Shown: positions 36,195 through 45,867, numbered from the stretch's first letter. The stretch is 64,000 nt of DNA from Streptomyces sp. 2131.1 (GCF_900105515.1 NZ_FNSY01000001.1:7160417-7224416); one strand, 5' to 3'. Program-made: numbers and translations. The notes: generated by a model not told the origin, from the letters alone.

Positions 36195-36464
36195 TCAGAT
36201 GACAGCGGACGGGTCGCCCTGGCCTCGACCGGTTGCCAGGTTCCCCAGCGCTTCGGAGATGGCCCGGCCGAGGCGGCGTCCGATGCCTCGTTCGAGGTCG
36301 GTACAGAGGATGCCCTGCACATCGATCTCGTCCCCGGTGGCCGGGCGGAATGCGTCCGGCTGGTACCTGTTCTGCCGCTCGGGCCAGTGCTTCGTCCTTT
36401 CCTGCGGGTAGTCCCATGTGGTGGTTTGGATCCGGATCACGCCGATACCGGCTGCCTTTGCCAC
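36195..36464 (-). CDS. Hypothetical protein
   Basis: GTG 36464 gives an 89-residue soluble protein (AKAAGIGVIRIQTTTWDYPQ ... DVQGILCTDLERGIGRRLGR). The composition is protein-like, but no family or ribosome site was recognised; it may be a fragment. Confidence 0.35.
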   Translation of the reverse strand: MAKAAGIGVIRIQTTTWDYPQERTKHWPERQNRYQPDAFRPATGDEIDVQGILCTDLERGIGRRLGRAISEALGNLATGRGQGDPSAVI

Positions 36465-36565
36465 TTCATCGGCGCACTCGCTGCGTCCGGGCCGGGTGTC
36501 TGCCTCTGCCGCTCTTGCTTGTGCGGGGACAGCGGGGCGTGGTGGCGTAGGGGCCAGGGCAGAGG

Positions 36566-37216
36566 TTACTGCGTAACGGGTTTCGGCGCGGGGCGTTCCA
36601 GCGGTGTCCGCCGGATTCCGGTGATGACCCAGGTGCTGCCCTGCTTGGCCAGGCTTATCGTGCGGTGCTCGGTGTACGGAGTCCCAACCGCGAGGCCGCC
36701 CTTCTTGAGGTACGCGGGGTCTCCTGCGGTGAACTCGAAGACGGTGTCCATCTCGGCCTTGGCGGTCCTGCGGTTCCGGAAGACGGTCGACCGGTACCAG
36801 GCGACCTTCTGCTGCCGTGTGGCCAGAGCGTTGTCCCGGAATAGGGCGATCGCCTTCGTGGCGTAGCTCCGCGCTTCGAGGGCCTTTCGGAATTCGACGC
36901 CGTAGAACGAGAACTCGCTCTTCAGGCTCTCCGTGACCGATGCGCTGTTGCGGTCGTCAACTGCGCCCGAGTGGAGAACGACGGTCCTGCGGATCGCGGT
37001 AACGTCGGGGTCGTCATCCGCCAGGGTTTCGATGGTTTCGCCGTCGGCGTCGATGAGCGTCCACAGGGAGCGGTTTTCCGGGCCGGTGGGCGGTCCGGCC
37101 TGCCGTGCGGTGGAGGAGGCCGGGTCCGGGACGGTGGTCGCGGAATCGCAGCCACTGAAGAGCAATACGGCGAGGCTTGGCAGGGCGAATCGGGTGGCGA
37201 GGCGGTGTGCGCGCAT
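36566..37216 (-). CDS. Putative lipoprotein of unknown function
   Basis: The 216-residue product has a lipoprotein signal peptide with lipobox LFSGC (Cys23) and a Pro/Thr-rich linker. The body has an alpha+beta character (WTLIDADGETIETLADDDPD, KVAWYRSTVFRNRRTAKAEM). It follows the GH16 gene on the same strand after a gap of 66 bp, so it may be co-transcribed. No enzymatic motif was seen. Confidence 0.7.
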   Translation of the reverse strand: MRAHRLATRFALPSLAVLLFSGCDSATTVPDPASSTARQAGPPTGPENRSLWTLIDADGETIETLADDDPDVTAIRRTVVLHSGAVDDRNSASVTESLKSEFSFYGVEFRKALEARSYATKAIALFRDNALATRQQKVAWYRSTVFRNRRTAKAEMDTVFEFTAGDPAYLKKGGLAVGTPYTEHRTISLAKQGSTWVITGIRRTPLERPAPKPVTQ

Positions 37217-37282
37217 GGGCGGGGGCTCCTGGGTGGGTGGCGCGCCCCGGTGGCAGGGCGCGCCATGGGTGTACGCGGTGGC

Positions 37283-38557
37283 TCACGACGCCGGTTCGGT
37301 CGCCCACTGGCTCGTCCAGTAGCCGGCCGGCACATTGCCCTGTTCGACGAATCCGGTCAGGCCCTCGGTGTGCGCGTAGCCGCCGGATGCTCGGTTCTTC
37401 AGGCGTAGATAGCCCGCCTCGGACTCCTCCGTCCAGTCGGCTCCTGGCGCATCCGAAGCCGCTGTGCCGTAGTGGACGTAGCCGTCGGACCCGGAGGTCA
37501 GGTACTCGCCGGTCCACCGGTTGCGGAAACGGGTGTAGCCGGCCGGTGTGGTCTCCGGCGCCCACTGGGAACTCCAGGCCGTGGCGGGCAGGCTGCCGTA
37601 CTCGGCCTTCCCGGTCTTGTTCTCGATGTGCAGGTACTTCGAGGTCTGGCGGTTCTTCAGCCGTTCGTACCCGCTGCTGCCGTACCCGCCGTCCTTCTTC
37701 CAGACGCGTAGGTAGTCCACGCTCCAGGACTTGGGCCAGACGTCGTTGTGCTGTCCGGAGCCGGCGTCCGTGTAGATGCCCATGATCATGGCCATTGGCA
37801 TGTTGGGGGCGTCGTTGATGGTCTTGTACAGCTGGTTGTCGTAGTAGAAGTTGAGCTGGGTGGGCGTCCAGTCCATCCCGTACACGTGGTACTCCTCGGT
37901 GGGCTTGCCGCTGGGTACCGGGTCCTCGTGCAACACCCAGGAGCCGAGGAAGTTGGGGTCGCCCCAGCCGTACGCGGCTATCCGCCAGGAGTCCGGCTTG
38001 CTGAAGAAGGTCTCGATCATGTCGATCTCGGCGTTCGCCGACGCGCTGCTGGTGTCCTTCGTGCCGACCAGCCACAGGGCTTGGTGGCCCCCGCCGCCGA
38101 CGTCGGAGAGTTTGGCACGGGTCTCGATGTAGCCGTACTGCGTGGAGTAGCCGTCGAAGTCGGGCTCGTGATGGTCGTTGGGCATCGCGTAGTTGAACCG
38201 GTGCCACCAGTCCTTGTCGTACGTCTGGATGCTGGAGATCTTCACCGTGCCGTCGTAGGCGGGGTTCCACGCCGGGGTGGCCTGTTCGATGCGCTCGGTG
38301 AGCACCCCGTCCGCGATGGTGTAACGCGCTTTGGCCTTCTCGCGGTCGGCCGTCCAGTGGGGGAGGTAGTACGGCAGCCACTTGTCGGTGTCCAGGGTGC
38401 TGCCGCTGAATTCTTCCTGGAAGTCCAAGGTGTATCCCGGCTTTGCCGTCGGGTTGGCGGGAAAGTCGGCGGCCGACGCGGCTGGGGCGACGGCCAGTGC
38501 GCCCAGTGTGGCTGCCAGCACTCCCAGAAGGGGGGTGCGCAGACGGCGGTGTCTCAA
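37283..38557 (-). CDS. Secreted GH16 endo-glucanase-type enzyme with C-terminal trefoil
   Basis: The 424-residue protein has a signal peptide (cleavage near residue 29), a GH16 jelly-roll domain (about 35-280) with catalytic EIDMIE (Glu177, Asp179, Glu182), and a C-terminal trefoil-like domain with repeats of RLKNRQTSKYLHI type. GAAGGAG precedes TTG 38557, the same leader pattern as the secreted enzyme at 11966. GH16 includes laminarinases, lichenases, agarases and carrageenases; specificity is open. A probable ROK operator lies 80 bp upstream. Confidence 0.9.
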   Translation of the reverse strand: MRHRRLRTPLLGVLAATLGALAVAPAASAADFPANPTAKPGYTLDFQEEFSGSTLDTDKWLPYYLPHWTADREKAKARYTIADGVLTERIEQATPAWNPAYDGTVKISSIQTYDKDWWHRFNYAMPNDHHEPDFDGYSTQYGYIETRAKLSDVGGGGHQALWLVGTKDTSSASANAEIDMIETFFSKPDSWRIAAYGWGDPNFLGSWVLHEDPVPSGKPTEEYHVYGMDWTPTQLNFYYDNQLYKTINDAPNMPMAMIMGIYTDAGSGQHNDVWPKSWSVDYLRVWKKDGGYGSSGYERLKNRQTSKYLHIENKTGKAEYGSLPATAWSSQWAPETTPAGYTRFRNRWTGEYLTSGSDGYVHYGTAASDAPGADWTEESEAGYLRLKNRASGGYAHTEGLTGFVEQGNVPAGYWTSQWATEPAS

Positions 38558-38637
38558 CTTGGCTCCTTCGAGGCAGAGTTCAGGAGGCATCGGCTGTCGT
38601 GGCGACCACGGGACGACATAGCCATGCAGCCGTGCAC

Positions 38638-38662
38638 TTACGTAAGAAAGTTTCCTGCGTAA
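38638..38662. promoter_or_regulatory. Probable ROK operator before the GH16 gene
   Basis: A 25-bp palindrome runs from TTACG to CGTAA around a GAAAGTTTCC core. It matches the second site at 39931-39955 in 18 of 25 positions and in its central AAAGTTTCCT. Confidence 0.75.
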
Positions 38663-38703
38663 TGTGCCGTCAGGTCCGCCCTCTGTCAACAGCCGTGTGA
38701 GCG

Positions 38704-39843
38704 TCAGTTCGCCACTTGCTCCGCCACGGACAGCCGTCCGCGCACCAGGTCCCGGGCGGCTTCCACGCCGCCGACGGCCACCGCACCCGCAGTCAGTGCG
38801 CCCAGCGTCAGGGGCGGAGCCTCGTAGCAGATGCCGTTGAGTTGCTCCCGCACCGCTTCCAGGACCGCGGGCCCGGCCCCGGCCAGTGCCCCGCCGAGCA
38901 CGATCAGCTGCGGGTCGACTGCGAGGACCATCGCGCCGATGCCGTCCGCCACCGCCCGGGCGTAGCTGTCGACTGTGGCCTTGGCGGCAGGATCCCCGTG
39001 CCGGGCCCGGGTGAACACCAAGCCGGCCTCTCCGGCGTCGGGCAGGGCGGCGACGGAGCCGCCACTGAGCTTGGCGGGGGTGTCCGCCCAGCCCAGGCGC
39101 GGATGCCTGCCGATCTCGCCCGCCGCCCCCGTGCGCCCGGTGAACGGCGTGCCGTCGACCAGGATTCCCACGCCGAGCCGGTTGTCCAGGTGGACGTACA
39201 GCACATCGGAGGTGCCGCGAGCTGCGCCGATCCGGTGCTCGGCCAGGACGGCCAGGTTGGTGTCCTTCATCGCCACGACGGGGCACCGCAGCAACTCGTG
39301 GAGCTGCGCGGAGAGGTGCACGCCCGACCACTGGTGGATGGCCACGCTCAACCGCACGGACCCGCGCGCGTCCACGATCCCAGGCGTCCCGACGCCCGCC
39401 GCCCACAGCGACGGGCCGTCCGCGGCAAGGTGCTCGCGCACCAGATCGGCGGCCTCCCGCACGCGCTCGTCCGGGTCGAGCGCGGCGAGGGTGGGCCGGT
39501 GGGCCTCGGCCAGCAGGGTTCCCCCGAGATCGGTGATCCGTACGGAGATGCCGTCGGAGTCGATGTGGATCCCGGCCAGGCGCCCGGCGTCGAAGTCGAA
39601 CGCGTAGCGCTGCGCGGGCCTGCCGCCGGTGCGCGTCGCGTCCTGGCCGTCGAGGGTGAGGCGGCCGTCCGCCACGAGGGCGGTGACGATGCCGCGCACC
39701 GTGGGACGCGACAGGGCGGTGACCTGGGCGATCGCATTGGTGGTCAGCGGTGGTCCGTCGTACAGCAGTTGCAGGATCCGACTGGTGTTGAGGTGGCGCA
39801 GGGCGCTCTGGTCGCCGCCCGGCAGGACGTCCGAGTTCTTCAT
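38704..39843 (-). CDS. ROK-family repressor
   Basis: The 379-residue protein has an N-terminal winged HTH (LTTNAIAQVTALSRPTVRGI) and a ROK domain (GVGTPGIVDARG, GILVDGTPFTGRTGAAGEIG). The Cys-rich zinc motif (CxCGxxGC) of many ROK kinases and NagC-like proteins is replaced by RLGWADTPAKL. ATG 39843 has GGGGG upstream. It is transcribed towards the GH16 gene and away from the ABC operon, with a palindrome before each target, so it is the likely local regulator, induced by an imported sugar. Confidence 0.9.
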   Translation of the reverse strand: MKNSDVLPGGDQSALRHLNTSRILQLLYDGPPLTTNAIAQVTALSRPTVRGIVTALVADGRLTLDGQDATRTGGRPAQRYAFDFDAGRLAGIHIDSDGISVRITDLGGTLLAEAHRPTLAALDPDERVREAADLVREHLAADGPSLWAAGVGTPGIVDARGSVRLSVAIHQWSGVHLSAQLHELLRCPVVAMKDTNLAVLAEHRIGAARGTSDVLYVHLDNRLGVGILVDGTPFTGRTGAAGEIGRHPRLGWADTPAKLSGGSVAALPDAGEAGLVFTRARHGDPAAKATVDSYARAVADGIGAMVLAVDPQLIVLGGALAGAGPAVLEAVREQLNGICYEAPPLTLGALTAGAVAVGGVEAARDLVRGRLSVAEQVAN

Positions 39844-39930
39844 GTCCCCCACTTGCTGCGTACATTCCAGGTTACGGAACGGCATAGCTGCCCCCTGGCG
39901 TCTTGACGGGCGCAGAGGCGTAACCGATTC

Positions 39931-39955
39931 TTTCGAAGAAAAGTTTCCTTCGAAA
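39931..39955. promoter_or_regulatory. Probable ROK operator between ROK and ABC genes
   Basis: A near-perfect 25-bp palindrome, TTTCGAAG ... CTTCGAAA around AAAGTTTC, lies between the divergent ROK (start 39843) and binding-protein (start 40034) genes and could control both. Confidence 0.78.
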
Positions 39956-40033
39956 CTAGCTGGCTGGCACCTGCAGGTCGCCATCCTGCCACACCAGCGA
40001 TTCCTTCCCACGTGTCACAGGAGAGCAGCGTCG

Positions 40034-41338
40034 ATGAAGATCAGCAGAGTTCTGGCAGGAGCAGTCCTGGTGGCGTTGTGCGGGACCGCCTGCGCGCCCG
40101 GCGCATCGAAGGAGGCGTCGGGAGCGGAGCCTTCGGGCCCGGTCAAGAAGGGCGTGACCGACGAGAAGGTCACGCTCAAGCTGGTCTCCACGCCCGAGTC
40201 GGGAGCGGCGGTCAAGTCGGTCATCAAGGCCTTCGAGGTGAAGTACCCCCAGGTCACGATCGAATACGAGGACAACAGCGTTGACGACTACAACAAGGCG
40301 CTGAACCTGTCCCTCGCCTCCGACCAGGCGCCCGACATCGCCCTGCTCAACTCGGTCGGTACGACAGTCAAGGACGGCCTGGTCCTCGACCTCTCCCGGT
40401 ACGCTAAGGCGTACGACTGGGACAAGACGTATCCGAGCACGCAGCTCAACCAGTGGCGGGTCGCCGAGGACGGCAGCACGCTCGGCACCGGCGGCCTGTA
40501 CGCGGCCCCCGCCGGCTTCTCCCTCGTGGGCGTCTACTACAACAAGGCGAAGGCGGCCAAGGCCGGTATCACCACCCCGCCGGCCACCCTGGAGGAGTTC
40601 GAAGACGCCCTCGCCAAGGCGAAGAAGGCCGGTGAGCTCCCGCTCCAGCTCGGCAACCAGCAGGGCCACGCCTCCTTTGCGATCCAGCTCATCGGCCAGT
40701 CGGCGGACGGTGCCGAGAAGGCCGCGCAGTGGACCTTCGGCCAGAAGGGCGCCACCTTCGACACCCCGGGCAACCGCACCGCCGCCGACAGGCTCACCGC
40801 CTGGAAGAAGAAGGGCTACCTGCCGGGCAGCGCCAACGGCACCGATCTGCAGACGGCCGTCGACAAGTTCACCAAGGGCCGGGGCGTCTACTTCGTCGAC
40901 GGCAACTGGGACGCCGAGAAGATCGGCGACAAGCTGGGCAAGGACGCGGGATTCATCGCCTTCCCGTCGCCGAAGGCCACCGCGATCGGCACCTCCGTCG
41001 CGTACGCCATCTCCTCGAAGAGCAAGAACGCCGACGCCGCCGCCTTCTTCCTGGACTTCCTGCACTCGCCCGAGGCCTCGGCCGCCGAGTTCAGGGCCGG
41101 CTTCATGCCCGCCGACCTCACCGCCGCCAAGCCGCAGGACGGCACCGTGATGAAGGACATCGTGACGGCGTGGGGGAGGGTCAACGAGGACAACGGTCTC
41201 GTCGGCTTCAACAACAACGCCACCGCGACGATGAATGACAAGCTCACCGCCACCACGCAGGAACTCCTCGCGAACCGCACCGACACCGACGGCTTCGTCA
41301 AGGCGATCCAGGACGAGTGGACCAAGACGCATGGCTGA
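40034..41338 (+). CDS. Sugar ABC transporter solute-binding lipoprotein
   Basis: This 434-residue family 1 binding protein has a short basic leader, hydrophobic segment and lipobox LCGTAC (Cys20), and the typical DQAPDIALLNS and FSLVGVYYNKAKAAKAGITT segments. AGGAGAGC precedes ATG 40034. Its stop overlaps the next start by eight bases. The ligand is probably an oligosaccharide released by the secreted GH16 enzyme (inference from shared operators). Confidence 0.92.
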   Translation: MKISRVLAGAVLVALCGTACAPGASKEASGAEPSGPVKKGVTDEKVTLKLVSTPESGAAVKSVIKAFEVKYPQVTIEYEDNSVDDYNKALNLSLASDQAPDIALLNSVGTTVKDGLVLDLSRYAKAYDWDKTYPSTQLNQWRVAEDGSTLGTGGLYAAPAGFSLVGVYYNKAKAAKAGITTPPATLEEFEDALAKAKKAGELPLQLGNQQGHASFAIQLIGQSADGAEKAAQWTFGQKGATFDTPGNRTAADRLTAWKKKGYLPGSANGTDLQTAVDKFTKGRGVYFVDGNWDAEKIGDKLGKDAGFIAFPSPKATAIGTSVAYAISSKSKNADAAAFFLDFLHSPEASAAEFRAGFMPADLTAAKPQDGTVMKDIVTAWGRVNEDNGLVGFNNNATATMNDKLTATTQELLANRTDTDGFVKAIQDEWTKTHG

Positions 41339-42266
41339 CACACTCGTGCGCACCGAGCGGCCGGCGGCTTCGGCCGAGGCCCGGCGCGGGGCGGTCGCCG
41401 CCCCGCACCGCAAGGGCCGGTTCGTGCCGCTGCTATACGTGGCCCCCGCTCTGGTCTTCTACGCACTCTTCGTTATCGCGCCCTGGCTGCACAGCTTCTG
41501 GATCTCGTTCTGGAACTGGAACGGCATCGGCGCCGCCACCTGGGCCGGACTCTCCAACTACACCGCGGTGTTCGAGGAACCCGCCCTGCGCGCCGCCCTG
41601 ACGCACGCCTTCGGCTTCATCGTCTTCTACACGGTCGTCCCCGTCATCCTCGGCCTGATCCTGGCCGCCGTGACCTCGGCCGTCCCCTGGCGGGCCATGC
41701 CGGTGATCCGCACCATCATCTTCCTCCCGCAGATCCTGCCGCTCGTCGCAGTGGGCGTCGTCTGGAAGTGGATCTACGGCGAGGACGGCCCACTCAACCA
41801 GATGCTGCGTGCCGTCGGCCTCGGCTCCCTCGCCCGCGCCTGGCTGGGCGACTTCACCTACGCCTTCCCGGCCGTCGGCCTGATCGGCACCTGGGTCTCC
41901 ACCGGACTGTGCTTCCTGCTCCTGCTGGCTGGCATCGGCAAGATCGAGCCCTCCCTCTACGAGGCCGCCCGGTTGGACGGCTGCGGCAGACTGCGCGAGT
42001 TCTGGCACATCACCGTCCCAGGCCTCCGCAAGGAGATCGGCGTCGCCTGCAACGTCACCGTCATCTCCGCCCTCGCCGGATTCGACGTCGTGTACGTCAT
42101 GACCGGCGGCGGGCCCGGCTACTCCACCATGGTCCCCGGCGTCCAGGTCTACCAACTCGTCTTCACCGCCGGCCGGGTCGGCACCGCCTGCGCCCTGGCC
42201 ACGGTGCTGTCCCTCATCACCTGTGCCGCCATGTACGGCCTCAACAGGCTGTCGCGGGAGCGCTGA
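41331..42266 (+). CDS. Sugar ABC transporter permease, MalF type
   Basis: This 311-residue membrane protein has six hydrophobic segments and the EAA loop YEAARLDGCGRLREFWHITV. ATG 41331 lies within the binding-protein 3' end, giving coupled translation. No ATPase gene is present in the operon. Confidence 0.93.
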   Translation: MADTLVRTERPAASAEARRGAVAAPHRKGRFVPLLYVAPALVFYALFVIAPWLHSFWISFWNWNGIGAATWAGLSNYTAVFEEPALRAALTHAFGFIVFYTVVPVILGLILAAVTSAVPWRAMPVIRTIIFLPQILPLVAVGVVWKWIYGEDGPLNQMLRAVGLGSLARAWLGDFTYAFPAVGLIGTWVSTGLCFLLLLAGIGKIEPSLYEAARLDGCGRLREFWHITVPGLRKEIGVACNVTVISALAGFDVVYVMTGGGPGYSTMVPGVQVYQLVFTAGRVGTACALATVLSLITCAAMYGLNRLSRER

Positions 42267-42298
42267 CGCATGCCGCGCATTTCACTGGAGTCCTCCCG

Positions 42299-43105
42299 AT
42301 GACCAAGCAACTGCCCAGGCTGGCACTCACCGTCGCCGCCGCAGCCGTACTGTTCCCCTTCCTCGCCCTGTTCACCGCGGCGCTCCAGCCGCAGAGCAAC
42401 CTCTCACCGGGCCTGTCCTGGCCGTCCGACCCGCAGTGGGGGAACTTCGCCACCGCATGGACCACCGCCGGATTCGGCTCGCTACTGAAGTCGAGCGCCG
42501 TCATCGCGCTCGGCGTCGTCCCGATCGCCCTCGTCCTCGCGACCCTCGCCGGCTACGGCCTGGCCACCATGCGGCTGAAGGCCAAGGGGCCGCTGTTCGC
42601 CCTTCTGATGCTCGGACTCGCCCTGCCGTACGAGGCCATCGTCATCCCCCTCTACTACGACCTGGACTCGGCCGGTCTGCTGAACACCTACTGGGCCGTG
42701 ATCCTGCCGCTGGTGGGACTATTCATGCCCTTCGGCGTCTTCTGGATGCGTACACACTTCGAATCGCTGCCGAAGGAACTGCTGGAGGCCGCCGCCGTGG
42801 ACGGCGCGAACAGTTGGCGCACCCTCACCCGCGTTCTCCTGCCGACTGCCGTCCCGGCGCTCACCACCCTGGGCCTCCTCTACTTCATGTGGGCGTGGAA
42901 CCAGTTTCTGCTGGCCCTGGTGCTCATTCAGGACCCGGCGATGCGCACGGCCCCCTCCGGCCTCGGCAAATTCGTCCAGCAGTACGGCAAGAACATTCCG
43001 CTGCTGTCGGCCGGCACCTTCATCGTGATCGCGCCGATCGTGCTGGTCTACCTCTTGTTCCAACGCCACTTCATCAAGGGCATCCTCCAGGGTGCCGTCA
43101 AGTAA
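42299..43105 (+). CDS. Sugar ABC transporter permease, MalG type
   Basis: This 268-residue partner permease has the EAA loop LEAAAVDGANSWRTLTRVLL and C-terminal FQRHFIKGILQGAVK, typical of MalG-like subunits. GGAGTCC precedes ATG 42299, 32 bp after the first permease. Confidence 0.93.
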   Translation: MTKQLPRLALTVAAAAVLFPFLALFTAALQPQSNLSPGLSWPSDPQWGNFATAWTTAGFGSLLKSSAVIALGVVPIALVLATLAGYGLATMRLKAKGPLFALLMLGLALPYEAIVIPLYYDLDSAGLLNTYWAVILPLVGLFMPFGVFWMRTHFESLPKELLEAAAVDGANSWRTLTRVLLPTAVPALTTLGLLYFMWAWNQFLLALVLIQDPAMRTAPSGLGKFVQQYGKNIPLLSAGTFIVIAPIVLVYLLFQRHFIKGILQGAVK

Positions 43106-43117
43106 GGGATTGCGCAC

Positions 43118-44365
43118 GTGACCGTCACCCTTGCGATCGTCGGAGCGGGGGCCCGAGGGGCCTCTTACGCCCGCATCGCCGCCAACCAGGGCGCTGCCGT
43201 CGTCACGGCCGTCGCCGACCCCGACCCCGTACGCCGCCAAGCCCTCGCGGGCGAGTTCGCGCTGCCGTACGACCGGGTCTTCACCGACTGGGCCGAACTC
43301 GCCTCCCGGCCCCGACTAGCCGACGCCGCGATCGTCGCCACCCCCGATCGCATGCACGTCGAACCGGCCGTGGCACTGGCCGACCTCGGCTACGCCCTGC
43401 TGCTGGAGAAACCGATGGCACCCTCGGAGGAGGACGCCCGCCGCATCGTCGCCGCGGCCACGCGCAACGACATCCTGCTGGCGGTGTGCCACGTCCTGCG
43501 CTACACGCCGTACTCGGTCAAGCTCAAGCAGCTCATCGACAGCGGCCGGATCGGTGACGTCGTCAGCGTCGAGCACCTCGAACCCGTCGGCTGGTGGCAC
43601 CAGGCGCACTCCTACGTGCGCGGCAAGTGGAGCGTCGAGGCAGAGTCGTCGTCCATGCTGCTCGCCAAGTCGTGCCACGACATCGACTGGCTCGGCCATG
43701 TGGTGGGCAAACCGGTGGAGAACGTCTCGTCCTTCGGCAGCCTCTTCCACTTCCGCCCGGAGAACAAGCCCGAGGGCGCGGGTGACCGCTGTGTGGCCTG
43801 CCCCGTCGAACGAACCTGCGTCTACTCGGCCCCGCGCATCTACGAGCGTTTCCTTGGCGACCCCGTCTTCGAACAGTGGCCGCTCGGCGTTCTCACCGAC
43901 GACGTGACGAGCTTCGGACTGACGAAGGCGCTGGAGGACGGGCCGTATGGCGAGTGCGTCTACAACGGGCGCAACGACGTCGTGGACCACCAGGTCGTGA
44001 ACCTACAGTACGAGGGCGGCGCCACCGCCTCCTTCACCATGACCGCCTTCACCGGCCTCGATTTCCGTAAGACCCGAGTGTTCGGCACCCACGGCTCGCT
44101 CGACGGCGACGGCCGTACGCTCACCCTTCACGATTTCCTCACCGACACCCGCGAGGTCTTCGACTTCGACCCCGAGGGTGGGGCGTCGGCGGCGGACGGA
44201 CACGGCGGCGCGGACGACGAGCTGATCCGCGCCTTCCTGGCAGCGGTCGCCAGTGACGACCGGGAACTGGTGAATACAGGCCCGGACGAGGCCCTGCGGT
44301 CGCACCTGGTGGTCTGGGCGGCGGAACGTGCACGCCGCAGCGGCCAAGTCGTACGCCTGGACTGA
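43118..44365 (+). CDS. Gfo/Idh/MocA-family oxidoreductase
   Basis: The 415-residue NAD(P)-dependent sugar oxidoreductase has an N-terminal Rossmann motif AIVGAGARGASYARIA and LLEKPMAPSEEDARRIV, the conserved EKP of the family. It contains a Cys cluster CVACPVERTCVY that some Streptomyces homologues also have. GTG 43118 follows the permease by 12 bp, so it is the last gene of the operon. It probably oxidises, epimerises or cleaves the imported sugar. Confidence 0.9.
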   Translation: MTVTLAIVGAGARGASYARIAANQGAAVVTAVADPDPVRRQALAGEFALPYDRVFTDWAELASRPRLADAAIVATPDRMHVEPAVALADLGYALLLEKPMAPSEEDARRIVAAATRNDILLAVCHVLRYTPYSVKLKQLIDSGRIGDVVSVEHLEPVGWWHQAHSYVRGKWSVEAESSSMLLAKSCHDIDWLGHVVGKPVENVSSFGSLFHFRPENKPEGAGDRCVACPVERTCVYSAPRIYERFLGDPVFEQWPLGVLTDDVTSFGLTKALEDGPYGECVYNGRNDVVDHQVVNLQYEGGATASFTMTAFTGLDFRKTRVFGTHGSLDGDGRTLTLHDFLTDTREVFDFDPEGGASAADGHGGADDELIRAFLAAVASDDRELVNTGPDEALRSHLVVWAAERARRSGQVVRLD

Positions 44366-44454
44366 CGGCTGCGCGGGGGCGAGCGCCCAGGCGGTCACCG
44401 GATCGCCTGGTGATCATCGGCACCCAGTCCGTCCGCGCTGCCGCGGGTGTCCCG

Positions 44455-44900
44455 AAGCCGCGACGGGACTGGACCCGACAAGAAGGTGTCGGGACGCAAG
44501 CGGGGACTGGCCGTCGATGTTCTGGGGCTGATCATCGGTGTCGTGGTGCCGGCTGCCTCAGTCCATGACAAAGCGGCCGGCACCGCCCTGATCGATCCGG
44601 CGGATGGGCGGTGCGGAATCCGTCTGGAGAAGGCCCTGGTGGACCGGGGCTTCGAGGACGAGGTGCTCTCCTCCACGGTGCCCCGCTGGACACCGAGGTC
44701 GAGGTCGTCCGCCACAGCCCCGCAGACGAGGGCAAAGGCTGCATCCCGCAACCGGATTCGCGCAACCGGGTTGACCACTTGGGGGGCGAACTTGACGTCC
44801 ACTCAGAGGGAGGCTCCGATCTCGACCGATGTGGACGTAGGCCAGCGTGTGGATGTGGCCCCCGAAGGGACCGTTGTTGCCGCGCGACCTCAGCGCAGGG
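44455..44900 (+). pseudogene. IS5-family transposase fragment
   Basis: KKVSGRKRGLAVDVLGLIIG and RLEKALVDRGFEDEV match the central part of a common Streptomyces IS5 transposase. The reading then shifts frame and degenerates. No terminal repeats were found. Confidence 0.7.
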
Positions 44901-44949
44901 GAGTGGCACCGCACCCTGACCAACCCCTACGGCGACTCCGCTCCCGGAA

Positions 44950-45867
44950 TCACGGGCTCCGCGGTCGCAGCGCGGTGATCAGTTCGAGGAGGCGGGTCAC
45001 CGTCGGGTCGGCGTCGGAGCGGTGGATTGCGTAGACGGCGGTGTCCAGGTAGCCGTTCCCGCCGCGCAGGGGGAGCAGGGTGACGCCGCCGCTGGTCAGG
45101 TGCCGCAGCTCTACCGGGGCCAGGCTGACGCACAGGCCGGCGGCGACATAGCTGAACAGGCCGGTGAGGTCGTCGGCGGTGGCTACCGCCCGTGGGGTGA
45201 ACCCGGCCTGCCAGCAGGCGTGTCGGACCTGCTCGGCGAGTACGGGGAGGGCGGCCGGGTCGGGCAGTACGAAGTCCTCCTGCGCCAGTTCCGCCAGCTC
45301 GATCCCGTCGACGCACTCGGCGAGGCGGTGGTCGTGTGGGACAGCGGCGGCGATGGGCTCAGTGGTGATGACCCGGCTGACGAGATCGTCGGCGAGCCGG
45401 CGCGGATCGCGCACGAAGCCGAGGTCGAGGGTGCCGATGCGGACCCGGTCGGCGACGCCCGCCGACGAGCCGTGCTGGAGGTGTACGCGCAGTCCGGGCA
45501 GTTGCTCGGCCGCCGTCCGGAGCATGGTGGGCAGATAGAGCTGGCTCATCAGACTCACATAGCCGATCCGGACGTCGCCCTCCAGACCGGCGGAGATCCG
45601 CCTCGCCCGGGCGACCGAGGCGCTCTGTAGATCGAGCATCCGCCGGGCGTCGGCGGCGAAGGATTCCCCCGCCGGGGTCAGCCGCACGCCGTTCGGGCCG
45701 CGGTCCAACAGGCGGGCGCCCACCGCCCGCTCCAGGCGCTGGATCGACTGGCTCAGCGGCGGCTGGCGCATGCCGAGCCGCTCGGCGGCGCGGCCGAAGT
45801 GCTTCTCCTGGGCCACCACCAGGAACTGCTCCAGCAGCCGCCGGGAGAGGTTGATATTGTCGATCAT
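44950..45867 (-). CDS. LysR-family transcriptional regulator
   Basis: The 305-residue protein has an N-terminal LysR HTH (HFGRAAERLGMRQPPLSQSI) and a substrate-binding domain. I prefer ATG 45867 (MIDNINLSRRLLEQF) to an upstream in-frame ATG because it fits the family N-terminus. It is divergent from the dehydrogenase operon starting at 46076 and so is its likely regulator, as is usual for LysR proteins. Confidence 0.9.
   Translation of the reverse strand: MIDNINLSRRLLEQFLVVAQEKHFGRAAERLGMRQPPLSQSIQRLERAVGARLLDRGPNGVRLTPAGESFAADARRMLDLQSASVARARRISAGLEGDVRIGYVSLMSQLYLPTMLRTAAEQLPGLRVHLQHGSSAGVADRVRIGTLDLGFVRDPRRLADDLVSRVITTEPIAAAVPHDHRLAECVDGIELAELAQEDFVLPDPAALPVLAEQVRHACWQAGFTPRAVATADDLTGLFSYVAAGLCVSLAPVELRHLTSGGVTLLPLRGGNGYLDTAVYAIHRSDADPTVTRLLELITALRPRSP

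Noticed and set aside
38558..39865. Minus-strand open frame extending the GH16 gene upstream to 39865
   Set aside because: The extension overlaps the ROK gene in another frame and is Arg/Pro-rich; a signal peptide and GAAGGAG-TTG start fit position 38557.
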